From assembly GCA_963757065.1 (NCBI GenBank), contig CAVWQC010000002.1, positions 310,001-374,000 on the forward strand: 64,000 nt of DNA, given 5' to 3'. The stretch comes from PNON01 sp963757065 (GTDB lineage: Bacteria; Chloroflexota; Anaerolineae; Anaerolineales; Anaerolineaceae). The translations under genes and the position numbers were made by a program. The notes below the pieces were generated by a model, which saw only the letters and a program-made list of their open reading frames with translations, did no database searches and was not told where the DNA came from. Shown here piece after piece: positions 19,460 to 27,781 of this stretch. The stretch's first letter is position 1. Each line of letters opens with the position of its first letter.

Positions 19460-21259
19460 TCAATCATCCCCAAGGCGAAGAACTGCCATAAATGCTTCCT
19501 GTGGAATCTCCACATTACCAATTTTCTTCATACGCTTCTTACCGCGCTTCTGTTTTTCGAGCAGTTTTTTCTTGCGGGTAATATCGCCACCATAACACTT
19601 GGCCAGCACATCTTTTCGAAGTTGTTTGACTTTGGCACTGGAGATAATCCTACCAGAAGCAGAAGCCTGAATGGAGACGTCGTATAACTGCCTTGGAATC
19701 AATTCTTTTAATTTTGTAACCAGTTTCTGGCCCTTGTGATAAGCATCAGCTTTGTGAACGATCGATGCAAGAGCGTCAACTGATTCATCATCAACCAGAA
19801 TTTCGAGTTTCACCATATCTTCAGACCTGTAATCTGCAACCTGGTAATCCAGTGAAGCATATCCACGTGTGCGAGATTTCAGTTCATCAAAAAAGTCGAT
19901 GATCAATTCCGAAAGCGGGATCTGGAAAGACAACTGAACCCGATTTGGTGCCGGGTAATCCTGTGACACAAACGTGCCGCGCCTCTTGGTGACCAGGTCC
20001 ATGATCGTACCAAAGAATTCCGTTGGGCTGATGATCTGGATATTCATCCAGGGTTCGCGTATCTGAACGTATTCGCCTTCTTCGGGAAGTTTTGCCGGTG
20101 AATCGATCAGGATGGTTTCCCCGGAACGCAGGACAATTTCAAATTCCACAGAAGGTGCCGTGACGACGATATCCATGTCATATTCGCGTTCCAACCGCTC
20201 CTGGATGATCTCCATATGAAACAAACCCAGGAATCCACACCGGAAACCAAAGTTCAATGCCTGTGATTTTTCAGGTTCATATACCAGGGAGGCATCATTT
20301 AATTGAAGCTTTTCCAGGGCATCTTTTAGATCCGGATAGTCTTCACCTTCAACCGGATAAATGCCTGCGAAGACCATTGGTTTCACTTTACGATAACCTG
20401 GTAATGGTTCATCCACCGGTGAAGATGCACTGGTCACTGTATCACCAACGTGGCATTCAGAAACGGTTTTCAAACCTGTGGCAATATAACCCACTTCCCC
20501 GGCTGCGAGTGTATTGGTAACCCTCATCGTTGGAGAAAAAACCCCCACTTCGATTGGTTTTACAACCGTTTTAGTCTGCATCAACCGCAATGTATCGGTT
20601 GACAGTATGGTTCCTTCGACTACGCGCACATAAGCAACAACGCCTTTGAACGAATCATAATGTGAATCAAATATCAACGCTTTCAGAGGTTTTTCCGGGT
20701 CACCTTTTGGTGCAGGAACTTTTAGAACAATCTCTTCCAATACTTTTTCAATATTCGTTCCATCTTTGGCTGATACCCGAATGATACTATCAGGATCAAT
20801 CCCCAACAGATTGGCAATATCTTCAGCAACAACATCCGGCTGGGCAGATGTCAGGTCAATTTTATTGATCACAGGGATTATTTCCAAACCAGCGTCCAGG
20901 GCAAGATACAGGTTCGCCAGTGTTTGCGCTTCGATCCCCTGTGTTGCATCGACGATCAGCAAAGCTCCTTCACAGGCAGCCAAAGCCCGGTTCACTTCAT
21001 AATTAAAATCCACATGCCCGGGAGTATCGATCAGATTTAACTCATACAACTTGCCATTCTGAGCAGTGTATTCCATTCGTACAGCAGAAGCCTTGATGGT
21101 CACACCTTTTTCACGTTCAAGGTCCATCGTATCAAGCACTTGTTCGGTCTTATCCCGGTCAGAGATAGTCCCGGTTAAATGCAGCATCCTGTCAGCCAGG
21201 GTGGATTTTCCATGGTCAATATGTGCAATAATGCAGAAATTTCTAATATTTTCGGTCAT
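19460..21259 (-). CDS. lepA: Elongation factor 4 (back-translocating GTPase LepA)
   Basis: The 599-residue translational GTPase has G1 AHIDHGKST at residues 12-20, G2 in REKGVTIKAS, G3 LIDTPGHVDF, G4 VINKIDL and the LepA-specific C-terminal domain ending near KGKKRMKKIGNVEIPQEAF (read here as KRGKKRMKKIGNVEIPQEA). The length is typical of LepA. It acts on ribosomes under stress by reverse translocation and in ribosome assembly. It lies 23 nt downstream of tlyA on the same strand and 41 nt before the epimerase gene. No frameshift is seen over 1.8 kb, which contrasts with its neighbours. Confidence 0.97.
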   Translation of the reverse strand: MTENIRNFCIIAHIDHGKSTLADRMLHLTGTISDRDKTEQVLDTMDLEREKGVTIKASAVRMEYTAQNGKLYELNLIDTPGHVDFNYEVNRALAACEGALLIVDATQGIEAQTLANLYLALDAGLEIIPVINKIDLTSAQPDVVAEDIANLLGIDPDSIIRVSAKDGTNIEKVLEEIVLKVPAPKGDPEKPLKALIFDSHYDSFKGVVAYVRVVEGTILSTDTLRLMQTKTVVKPIEVGVFSPTMRVTNTLAAGEVGYIATGLKTVSECHVGDTVTSASSPVDEPLPGYRKVKPMVFAGIYPVEGEDYPDLKDALEKLQLNDASLVYEPEKSQALNFGFRCGFLGLFHMEIIQERLEREYDMDIVVTAPSVEFEIVLRSGETILIDSPAKLPEEGEYVQIREPWMNIQIISPTEFFGTIMDLVTKRRGTFVSQDYPAPNRVQLSFQIPLSELIIDFFDELKSRTRGYASLDYQVADYRSEDMVKLEILVDDESVDALASIVHKADAYHKGQKLVTKLKELIPRQLYDVSIQASASGRIISSAKVKQLRKDVLAKCYGGDITRKKKLLEKQKRGKKRMKKIGNVEIPQEAFMAVLRLGDD

Positions 21260-21282
21260 AGAAGAGTTTAGTATAACCTATT

Positions 21283-22089
21283 TTATTCGCTTTTACCCCT
21301 CAGCAGGAAAGCTGGAATCTGTGCCTGGACGAAACCCGGAATCTCGACTTTCTGCTTAGCCGGATAGTAAAAATGTACCAAAAACTCAATATTCCCTTTG
21401 GGTCCTTTTAATGGGGAAGTGGTCAAGCCGACCGGTTCATAACCCAGCTCTTGCGCCAGGGTTAGAAGAGAGACTACCACCCTGTAATGCACTTCCGGGT
21501 CAGTGATCACACCATCGCCATGGTTGACTTCCTGCCGTCCAGCTTCGAACTGAGGTTTGATCAAGGCGACCACCTCGCCTCCATCTTCTCCAAACCAATT
21601 TCTGATCACCGGAAGGAGTTTGTCTAGCGAGATAAATGATGCATCAATCGTGATCAGATTCACAGGCTCTGGCAGTGTCTTTACATAACGTGCATTTTGT
21701 CTTTCCATTGTGACTACCCGGGCATCCGATCGAATTTTCCAGTGCAAAATGCCATAGCCAACATCGATCGCATAAACCTTTGCTGCGCCATGCTGCAGTA
21801 AACAATCTGTAAATCCACCTGTTGATGCACCAACATCCGCACAAATAAACCCGGTAACATCCAGATTGAATGCTTGAAATGCACCTTCCAGCTTCTCTCC
21901 CCCGCGGGAAACGTACTTTGGGCTTTCCGTGATGGTTATCATTTCAGTACCATGAATGGGATGGGATGCCTTTAATACGACCTGATCATCCACCCGGACT
22001 TTACCCTCCATGATCAACCGTTGAACAGCCGATCTGCTCTCGGATAGTCCTTTTTCGACCATTGCAACATCCAACCTTATTGTTTTCAT
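21283..22089 (-). CDS. tlyA: TlyA family rRNA (cytidine-2'-O)-methyltransferase
   Basis: The 268-residue protein starts with an S4-like RNA-binding domain (MKTIRLDVAMVEKGLSESR, VRVDDQVVLKASHPI). An FtsJ-like methyltransferase domain follows, with YVSRGGEKLEGAF, motif I ADVGASTGGFTDCLLQHGA, and VALIKPQFEAGRQEV carrying the catalytic Lys. TlyA methylates 16S and 23S rRNA cytidines; loss confers capreomycin resistance in mycobacteria. It leads the tlyA-lepA pair. The 77-nt gap to the divergent UbiA gene is AT-rich and has a TATAAT at 22128-22133. Confidence 0.95.
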   Translation of the reverse strand: MKTIRLDVAMVEKGLSESRSAVQRLIMEGKVRVDDQVVLKASHPIHGTEMITITESPKYVSRGGEKLEGAFQAFNLDVTGFICADVGASTGGFTDCLLQHGAAKVYAIDVGYGILHWKIRSDARVVTMERQNARYVKTLPEPVNLITIDASFISLDKLLPVIRNWFGEDGGEVVALIKPQFEAGRQEVNHGDGVITDPEVHYRVVVSLLTLAQELGYEPVGLTTSPLKGPKGNIEFLVHFYYPAKQKVEIPGFVQAQIPAFLLRGKSE

Positions 22090-22166
22090 CTACAAATGTT
22101 TCCCAAATCATTTAATCTTTACTATATTATAATTAAGATATCAATCAATCAGGGTCAGGTAATCTA

Positions 22167-23049
22167 TTGAAACCAAATCTCTTAAAAGCGATCTTAAAGA
22201 CTATGCGGCCAAAACAGTGGCCGAAAAATGTGGTAATTTTCGCTGCCCTCATTTTTGACCGCCAACTTACAAACTGGACAGCATTATTGAATGCTACTGC
22301 CGGTTTTGTCATTTTCTGTTTAATTTCCAGTTCGGTGTATATCATTAACGACCTGGTCGATGTTGAAGCTGATCGCCGTCACCCGGATAAGAAAAATCGA
22401 CCCATTGCGTCTGGCGTGCTGCCAGTATCCAATTGCACTTATTTCTGTAATTATCCTGATCCTGGTCATTTTCCCTTTGGCTTATCTCCTTTCCCCAACA
22501 TTTGCCCTGATCGGATTTGCGTATTTCCTGATCAACCTGGCTTATTCGTTCTGGTTGAAACATATACCACTGGTGGATGTATTAATCATCGCCGCTGGTT
22601 TTGTATTAAGGGTGGCTGCTGGCGTAATGCTCATTCAAGTGGAACGTTTCTCCCCCTGGTTATATGTGGTTACCACCCTGCTCGCTTTATATCTCGGTTT
22701 TGGCAAGCGTCGCGCTGAGTTGGCTCTCCTGGCTGATGGAGCATATTCACACCGCAAGGTATTGGATGGGTACACCATTCCATTTCTGGATCAGTTGATC
22801 ACGATTGTCTCCAGCACAACTGTTGTTGCCTACAGCTTATATACATTTTCTGCCCCCAATCTACCCGAAAACCATACCATGATGTTGACGATCCCATTCG
22901 CATTGTATGGAATTTTCAGGTATCTTTACCTCATCCAGGTGAAAAATTATGGCGGCGCGCCCGAAGAGATGCTTTTTACTGACCGCCCCCTTCAGATCTC
23001 GATCCTCCTATGGGGATTATCAATCCTGGCGATTTTCTATATATTTTAA
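22167..23049 (+). CDS. UbiA-family decaprenyl-phosphate phosphoribosyltransferase-like, frameshifted
   Basis: Translation starts at a TTG (22167) behind AGGT. Two frames join into 293 residues after one A is removed near 22432, giving GVLPVSIALISVIILI. The signature block NDLVDVEADRRHP plus KKNRPIASG is the polyprenyl-phosphate and Mg-binding site of the DPPR-synthase branch of UbiA, and FGKRRAELALL is the second conserved loop. About eight membrane helices are visible. The family moves phosphoribose from PRPP to a polyprenyl phosphate, giving a lipid-linked pentose precursor. It ends one base before mevalonate kinase. The link to isoprenoid supply makes biological sense, but the substrate is inferred. 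Confidence 0.82.
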
Positions 23050-23050
23050 T

Positions 23051-24001
23051 ATGCCTGCCATCTCTGCTTCCTATCCCGGCAAGGTTATCCTTTTTGGTGA
23101 ACATGCTGTGGTGTATGGCAGTCACGCGATTGCTATTCCAGTCAACCAGGTTCATTCCCACGCTGTAATTACCCCGGCAATAGGTTCTTCGCCAGGTAAT
23201 ATCAGCATCATCGCTCCGGATATTAACCTTCATCAAGATCTCCAATCGCTCGATGACAACAACCCACTTGCATTCGCCATACGCACTACTTTGCGAAAGT
23301 TAGGTGTATCCAGATATCCTGCCTTTACCATTCGGATCACATCAGATATCCCGATAGCGTCAGGCATGGGTTCGGGTGCATCCATATCCTGTTCCATAGC
23401 AAAAGCAGTTTCCACCTTCCTCGGTAAACCATTCTCAACACTTGAAATATCCGAGATCTCTTTTGAAGTGGAAAAGCTTCACCATGGAACACCATCCGGA
23501 GTTGACAATACTGTTATTGCTTTCAATCAACCAATTGTGTTCAAACGTGGTGAACTTTCAGTTAAGCTGCAAACCGGGGTGAAACTTCATTTCGTGATCG
23601 CCGATTCAGGAATCAAATCGTTAACCGCTCAAGCTGTGGGCGCTGTGCGATCGAAAAGGGAACAGGATAAATCTCACTTTGACGACCTGTTTCAAGCGAT
23701 CGACCAGGTCGTTATGAATGCTTTGGACGGTTTTAGATCGGGAGACACTCGTAAAATCGGCAGCTTGATGCAGGAAAATCAGGAATTATTGCAGCAAGTG
23801 GGAGTATCCAATCCCATCCTCGAAAAACTCATTTCAGCAGCTATTAATTATGGAGCGTACGGAGCCAAGCTCTCCGGAGCTGGCATGGGTGGAAACATAA
23901 TCGGACTCGTTCCAGCTGAGCTTATTGGAGACATCGAAACGAGTTTATTACAAGCAGGAGCAGTATGGGTTATTCATACAACTCTGGAGATGGACAATTA
24001 A
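23051..24001 (+). CDS. mvk: Mevalonate kinase
   Basis: The 316-residue GHMP kinase starts MPAISASYPGKVILFGEHAV. A longer in-frame extension back to 22949 overlaps UbiA and is rejected. The ATP-binding motif PIASGMGSGASISCSIAKA and the C-terminal KLSGAGMGGNIIGLV loop are both present, and HHGTPSGVDNTV matches mevalonate kinases. It phosphorylates mevalonate at C5 in the cytoplasm. The next gene is an isopentenyl phosphate kinase, so this organism probably uses a mevalonate route that finishes through isopentenyl phosphate, as described for some Chloroflexota. Phosphomevalonate decarboxylase is not in the window. Confidence 0.9.
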   Translation: MPAISASYPGKVILFGEHAVVYGSHAIAIPVNQVHSHAVITPAIGSSPGNISIIAPDINLHQDLQSLDDNNPLAFAIRTTLRKLGVSRYPAFTIRITSDIPIASGMGSGASISCSIAKAVSTFLGKPFSTLEISEISFEVEKLHHGTPSGVDNTVIAFNQPIVFKRGELSVKLQTGVKLHFVIADSGIKSLTAQAVGAVRSKREQDKSHFDDLFQAIDQVVMNALDGFRSGDTRKIGSLMQENQELLQQVGVSNPILEKLISAAINYGAYGAKLSGAGMGGNIIGLVPAELIGDIETSLLQAGAVWVIHTTLEMDN

Positions 24002-24016
24002 AAAGGCAAAGTTCTG

Positions 24017-24821
24017 ATGGCTGATTCAATAACGTATTTGAAACTCGGCGGTTCCCTGATCACAGATAAAAACCAGCCGTATTTTGTTGAACAATCTACA
24101 CTTGACAGAATTTCCTCTGAGATCAGCCGGTTTTTGTGTGAAAATCCTACTGATAAACTGATCATCGGGCATGGATCCGGCTCGTTTGGACATACAAGTG
24201 CGACCAAATATCCACACTCTTCAGGGTGTGAGCACAAAGGAAGAATGGATCGGATTACAGAAAGTATGCTATGATGCCCGTTCTTTAAACCAGTTGGTGA
24301 TGCAGTCCCTGCAGAATGCGAATGTTCCTGCCGTCTCCTTCCCCCCTTCCACACAGGTTACAGCATCAAATCGTGTCATCCAAAAATGGGATATTTCACC
24401 TATTCAAACTGTCCTTGATCATCATCTTGTACCGGTCATCTTTGGGGATACGGTGTTGGATACATCCATCGGAGGAACCATTTTATCCACTGAAGAGTTG
24501 TTTATCCACTTAGCCCGGCAACTAAGGCCTTCCCGAATACTCCTGGCTGGAGTTGAAGATGGTGTTTGGGCGAATTTTCCTTCCCGGGACAAACTGATCG
24601 ACAGAATCTCACCAGCTAACTACCCATCGATCAAAGCACAAATAATGGGATCGGTTTCCACCGATGTCACCGGTGGAATGACCACCAAGATCGAAAAGAT
24701 GTTAACACTTTTGCATGCTTATCCGGAAATTAATATTCAAGTTTTTTCGGGTACCAAAATCAGTTCCATTTATTCTGCACTATCCGGAAATATTTTTGGT
24801 ACGTTGATCAGTAATAATTAG
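24017..24821 (+). CDS. Isopentenyl phosphate kinase, frameshifted
   Basis: One extra C near 24212 splits this gene; its removal gives TSATKYHTLQGVSTKEEW and a 267-residue protein. LKLGGSLITDK at the N-terminus is the amino-acid-kinase glycine loop and IIGHGSGSFGH carries the His that binds the terminal phosphate in IPK. LVPVIFGDTVLD and DVTGGMTTKIEKML are the conserved ATP-site blocks. The enzyme phosphorylates isopentenyl phosphate to IPP. It lies 15 nt after mevalonate kinase with AAAAGG as ribosome site. Pairing with mevalonate kinase points to the archaeal-like, alternative mevalonate route. Confidence 0.88.
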
Positions 24822-24834
24822 AAAGGATAATCTG

Positions 24835-25989
24835 ATGATTAAAGACAGGAAATCTCTGGAGGATTCTGAAGCTGATTTTCTTGCGCCTTACGCAATCCAC
24901 AGTAAAGACTCCAAGGGGAGAAAATACCCGGAAGATGAACCGGCATATCGGACCTGCTTCCAAAGGGACCGTGACCGGATCATCCATACGACTGCATTCC
25001 GCCGGTTGGAATATAAGACCCAGGTATTTATCAATTCAGAGGGGGATTATTATAGAACACGTTTAACCCATGAATTGGAAGTAACCCAGATCGGTCGGAC
25101 AATAGCACGCGCCCTAGGAGGAAACGAAGATCTGGTGGAGGCAATCTGTTTGGCTCACGACCTGGGACATCCACCCTTCGGCCATAGCGGCGAAGTGGTT
25201 TTATCACGTTTGATGAAGAACTGCTGTGGTGGATTTGATCACAACAAACATTCGCTCCGGATTGTGACAGAATTGGAAACCCGGTATCCGGAATTTCCCG
25301 GTTTGAATCTTTCCTGGGAAGTTCTGGAAGGAATGGTCAAACATGAGACCGAATATGATATTTCTGATGCTGCCGAGTATGACTCCAGCCTCAGGGGTCA
25401 TCTTGAGGCACAGATAACTAATGTGGCGGATGAGTTGGCTTACACTGCTCATGATCTCGATGATGGCTTACGTTCCGGTATGATCACAGTGTCCATGCTC
25501 GCGGGAATGCCAATTTGGGAGATCTTGCTTGAAAGTATCCATTGGAAAGGTACACAACTGGATGAGGTCACCCGGCACAGATTGATCCGCAAACTGATTG
25601 GTATGGAAGTTACTGACATTGTTGATACAACCGACACCAACCTGAGACATAACACTATTCAGTCCGTGTTAGAATTACAAAAGTTAGCCTTTAATGTAGT
25701 CAGTTTCAGCGAAGATATGCGTCGCAGGAATCGTGAGTTGAAAGACTTCCTGTATAAAAATCTTTATCGTCATTACCGGGTTGTAAGAATGGCGGTAAAA
25801 GCCGAACGGATCATTACTGAGCTATTTAATAGTTACATATCGGAACCCACCATTTTACCTTATCATGTCCAGTCCATAATCCCTGAACGTGGACTGGAGA
25901 GGACTGTATGTGACTACCTGGCCGGTATGACTGACAGGTACGCAATTGATGAATATCAAAAATTGTTTGACCCAACGCTGTTACCATAA
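24835..25989 (+). CDS. dgt: dGTP triphosphohydrolase-like HD-domain protein
   Basis: The 384-residue protein has the dGTPase layout: FQRDRDRIIHTTAFRRLEYK, then TRLTHELEVTQIGRTIAR, then the metal-binding HD pair in CLAHDLGHPPFGHSGE, and the later TNVADELAYTAHDLDDGL. These His/Asp residues bind the catalytic metal. The family hydrolyses dNTPs to nucleoside and triphosphate and helps control dNTP pools. GAAAGGA lies 8 nt before the ATG. It follows IPK by 13 nt and precedes greA by 18 nt, so all five genes from UbiA onward appear co-transcribed. Confidence 0.93.
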   Translation: MIKDRKSLEDSEADFLAPYAIHSKDSKGRKYPEDEPAYRTCFQRDRDRIIHTTAFRRLEYKTQVFINSEGDYYRTRLTHELEVTQIGRTIARALGGNEDLVEAICLAHDLGHPPFGHSGEVVLSRLMKNCCGGFDHNKHSLRIVTELETRYPEFPGLNLSWEVLEGMVKHETEYDISDAAEYDSSLRGHLEAQITNVADELAYTAHDLDDGLRSGMITVSMLAGMPIWEILLESIHWKGTQLDEVTRHRLIRKLIGMEVTDIVDTTDTNLRHNTIQSVLELQKLAFNVVSFSEDMRRRNRELKDFLYKNLYRHYRVVRMAVKAERIITELFNSYISEPTILPYHVQSIIPERGLERTVCDYLAGMTDRYAIDEYQKLFDPTLLP

Positions 25990-26007
25990 AACGAACCTGG
26001 AGAAAAA

Positions 26008-26478
26008 ATGTCAGATGTTTCTTATTTAACCCCTGAAGGGCTGGAGAAAATACAAAAAGAATTAGCCCACTTAAAAGGTCCTGAGAGGGATTCGATTTCT
26101 CAACGATTAAGGTCAGCCATTCAAATGGGAGACCTTTCTGAAAACGCAGACTATATCAAGGCGAAAGAAGATCAAGGTTTTCTTGAAGGACGCATCAAAG
26201 AGTTGGAATATGCACTTAAGAATGTCACTATTATCGACAAAGCGAATATAGATACCAGTAAGGTCAATATCGGATCCACGATCACAGTTCAAGAAGGCGA
26301 TTTTGAAACAGAAACATGGTTCCTGGTCGGACCTAAAGAAGCCAGTCCGCGGGCAGGGAAAATATCGTATGAGTCACCAATCGGGAAAGCTCTCATTGGG
26401 CGTTCAGTTGGTGATAATGTTAACGTGGTACTACCTAACGGAAATAATATTTCATTGAAGATCCTTAAGATCGAATAA
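26008..26478 (+). CDS. greA: Transcription elongation factor GreA
   Basis: The 156-residue protein shows the coiled-coil N-terminal half with QMGDLSENADYIKAKEDQG, where the tip acidic residues reach into the RNA polymerase channel, and a C-terminal FKBP-like half ending in ISYESPIGKALIGRSVGD. GreA triggers cleavage of backtracked transcripts. CTGGAG precedes the start. A strong hairpin terminator follows directly, so this is the last gene of the UbiA-to-greA unit. Confidence 0.97.
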   Translation: MSDVSYLTPEGLEKIQKELAHLKGPERDSISQRLRSAIQMGDLSENADYIKAKEDQGFLEGRIKELEYALKNVTIIDKANIDTSKVNIGSTITVQEGDFETETWFLVGPKEASPRAGKISYESPIGKALIGRSVGDNVNVVLPNGNNISLKILKIE

Positions 26479-26490
26479 TCAATATATGAT

Positions 26491-26528
26491 AAAAAAAGGA
26501 TCCCATTTTATGTGGGATCCTTTTTTTT
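26491..26528. terminator. Bidirectional intrinsic terminator after greA
   Basis: The stem GGATCCCA/TGGGATCC (26498-26505 with 26513-26520) is flanked by an A7 run and a T8 run, so it can end greA on the plus strand and the converging membrane-protein gene on the minus strand. Confidence 0.9.
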
Positions 26529-26545
26529 ATATTCAGGTCAATCGA

Positions 26546-27658
26546 TTATGCTTTTACTTTTGGCCAAACCGCCAGTTCCAAAGTCAATCTATCAAAATAA
26601 CTATTTGGCGGCAGTGGTCCCTGACCATAATTCATATCCACGATTCTGGCTTCCAATTGGAGGGTTGCTGTCTCAAGCAAAATTCGTTTTCCAGGCTCAG
26701 CCAGGATCGGTTCACCCTTGGACATCAATCTCTGCTGGGAGGCTGGATCTGAGAATGTGTGTTCTCCCATCAGAACCTTGGTCACGGTTTGAATATCATT
26801 CTTATCGAACAGCCACACTTCAAAAGCAGCTACTTTCTTGGGATCGCCAACACCGATCGTATCTGAAATGCCAACTCCGCACTCCCCCAGGAACTCACCC
26901 ATCGGGTTATCGATGCTGAAAGAGTCATCGTATTGCTCATCACCTTGCATATATGTCGTCATAAATTGTGAAACAGGTGATTCACCGGGATTCCGGAAGA
27001 ATTCGGCTCCCTTGGTTGCTGAGCTTTCACCTGAAAAACCTGCCTCTGCTCCATCACTGGCCGCATCCTGTTTTACCCTGCGGCCGGGAAATTTACCCTT
27101 CTTCATGAGTACATAAAATACAACAAAACCCAGCACAAGGGTAAGGACACAGAACAATCCTAAAGCTACTGGCAGAATCCCTTTTAGCCCGGTTTCCTTG
27201 GGAGTCTCAACGACAGTTGGAAGTAATGTCTCTCCGCCAGTTCCCGGTGTTGCTGCGGTGTCTTCAGGAGTAGTAACTGCTGCAGGTTCATTAACAACAG
27301 CGGGTGCTCCAGTCGATATGGATGCATTCACAACCCTGGCAAATGCTGCCAGATCACCAGAACTGATGTTTTTTGTGTCTATCTGAATATCCGAGAAAAG
27401 TTTTTCAGCATCTTTTCCAAGACTGTCCCACCTGGTTTTTGCGAGAACTACATCTTTATTTACAGCATAAGAATCTACAGTCATGCGAAGATAATCTGCC
27501 TTGATATCCTGACGCAGGTAAGCTGGTGTTGCATCCTTCCATTGCACAGGTACAAGCCACCAACCTAAAACGATCAAACCAAACAGAACGCCAGCCAAAC
27601 CCGCGATCACATTCCAAGCCCAGGGTTTCTTAAGGAAATCTTTTATCGTATTCATCAT
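26546..27658 (-). CDS. Uncharacterised two-TM membrane protein
   Basis: I do not recognise a named family. The 370-residue protein has a first membrane segment at ~14-36 (NVIAGLAGVLFGLIVLGWWL), a Pro/Thr/Ala-rich stretch at ~110-150, a second segment at ~158-185 (LGLFCVLTLVLGFVVFYVL) and a basic stretch KKGKFPGRRVK just after it. The ~175-residue C-terminal domain is soluble and mixed alpha/beta, with DTIGVGDPKKVAAFEVWLFD and LLETATLQLEARIVDM. The ATGATG start has AGGAG upstream. It lies downstream of topA on the same strand with a 123-nt gap. The likely topology puts the C-terminal domain in the cytoplasm, by the positive-inside rule. Confidence 0.75.
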   Translation of the reverse strand: MMNTIKDFLKKPWAWNVIAGLAGVLFGLIVLGWWLVPVQWKDATPAYLRQDIKADYLRMTVDSYAVNKDVVLAKTRWDSLGKDAEKLFSDIQIDTKNISSGDLAAFARVVNASISTGAPAVVNEPAAVTTPEDTAATPGTGGETLLPTVVETPKETGLKGILPVALGLFCVLTLVLGFVVFYVLMKKGKFPGRRVKQDAASDGAEAGFSGESSATKGAEFFRNPGESPVSQFMTTYMQGDEQYDDSFSIDNPMGEFLGECGVGISDTIGVGDPKKVAAFEVWLFDKNDIQTVTKVLMGEHTFSDPASQQRLMSKGEPILAEPGKRILLETATLQLEARIVDMNYGQGPLPPNSYFDRLTLELAVWPKVKA

Positions 27659-27781
27659 TTGCTACTCCTGTCGTTATTCAAAGAATGAGCTGCCTGGCAA
27701 TAACCAAGCCAGCAGAAAAAATTCTGTAAAGAAATCAAACAGGAATGTTGCAACCTTTATGCCGTGTGGAATTAATGCGAC

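Noticed and set aside
22949..23050. N-terminal extension of mevalonate kinase
   Set aside because: It lies inside the UbiA gene; ATG 23051 gives the standard PGKVILFGEH start.
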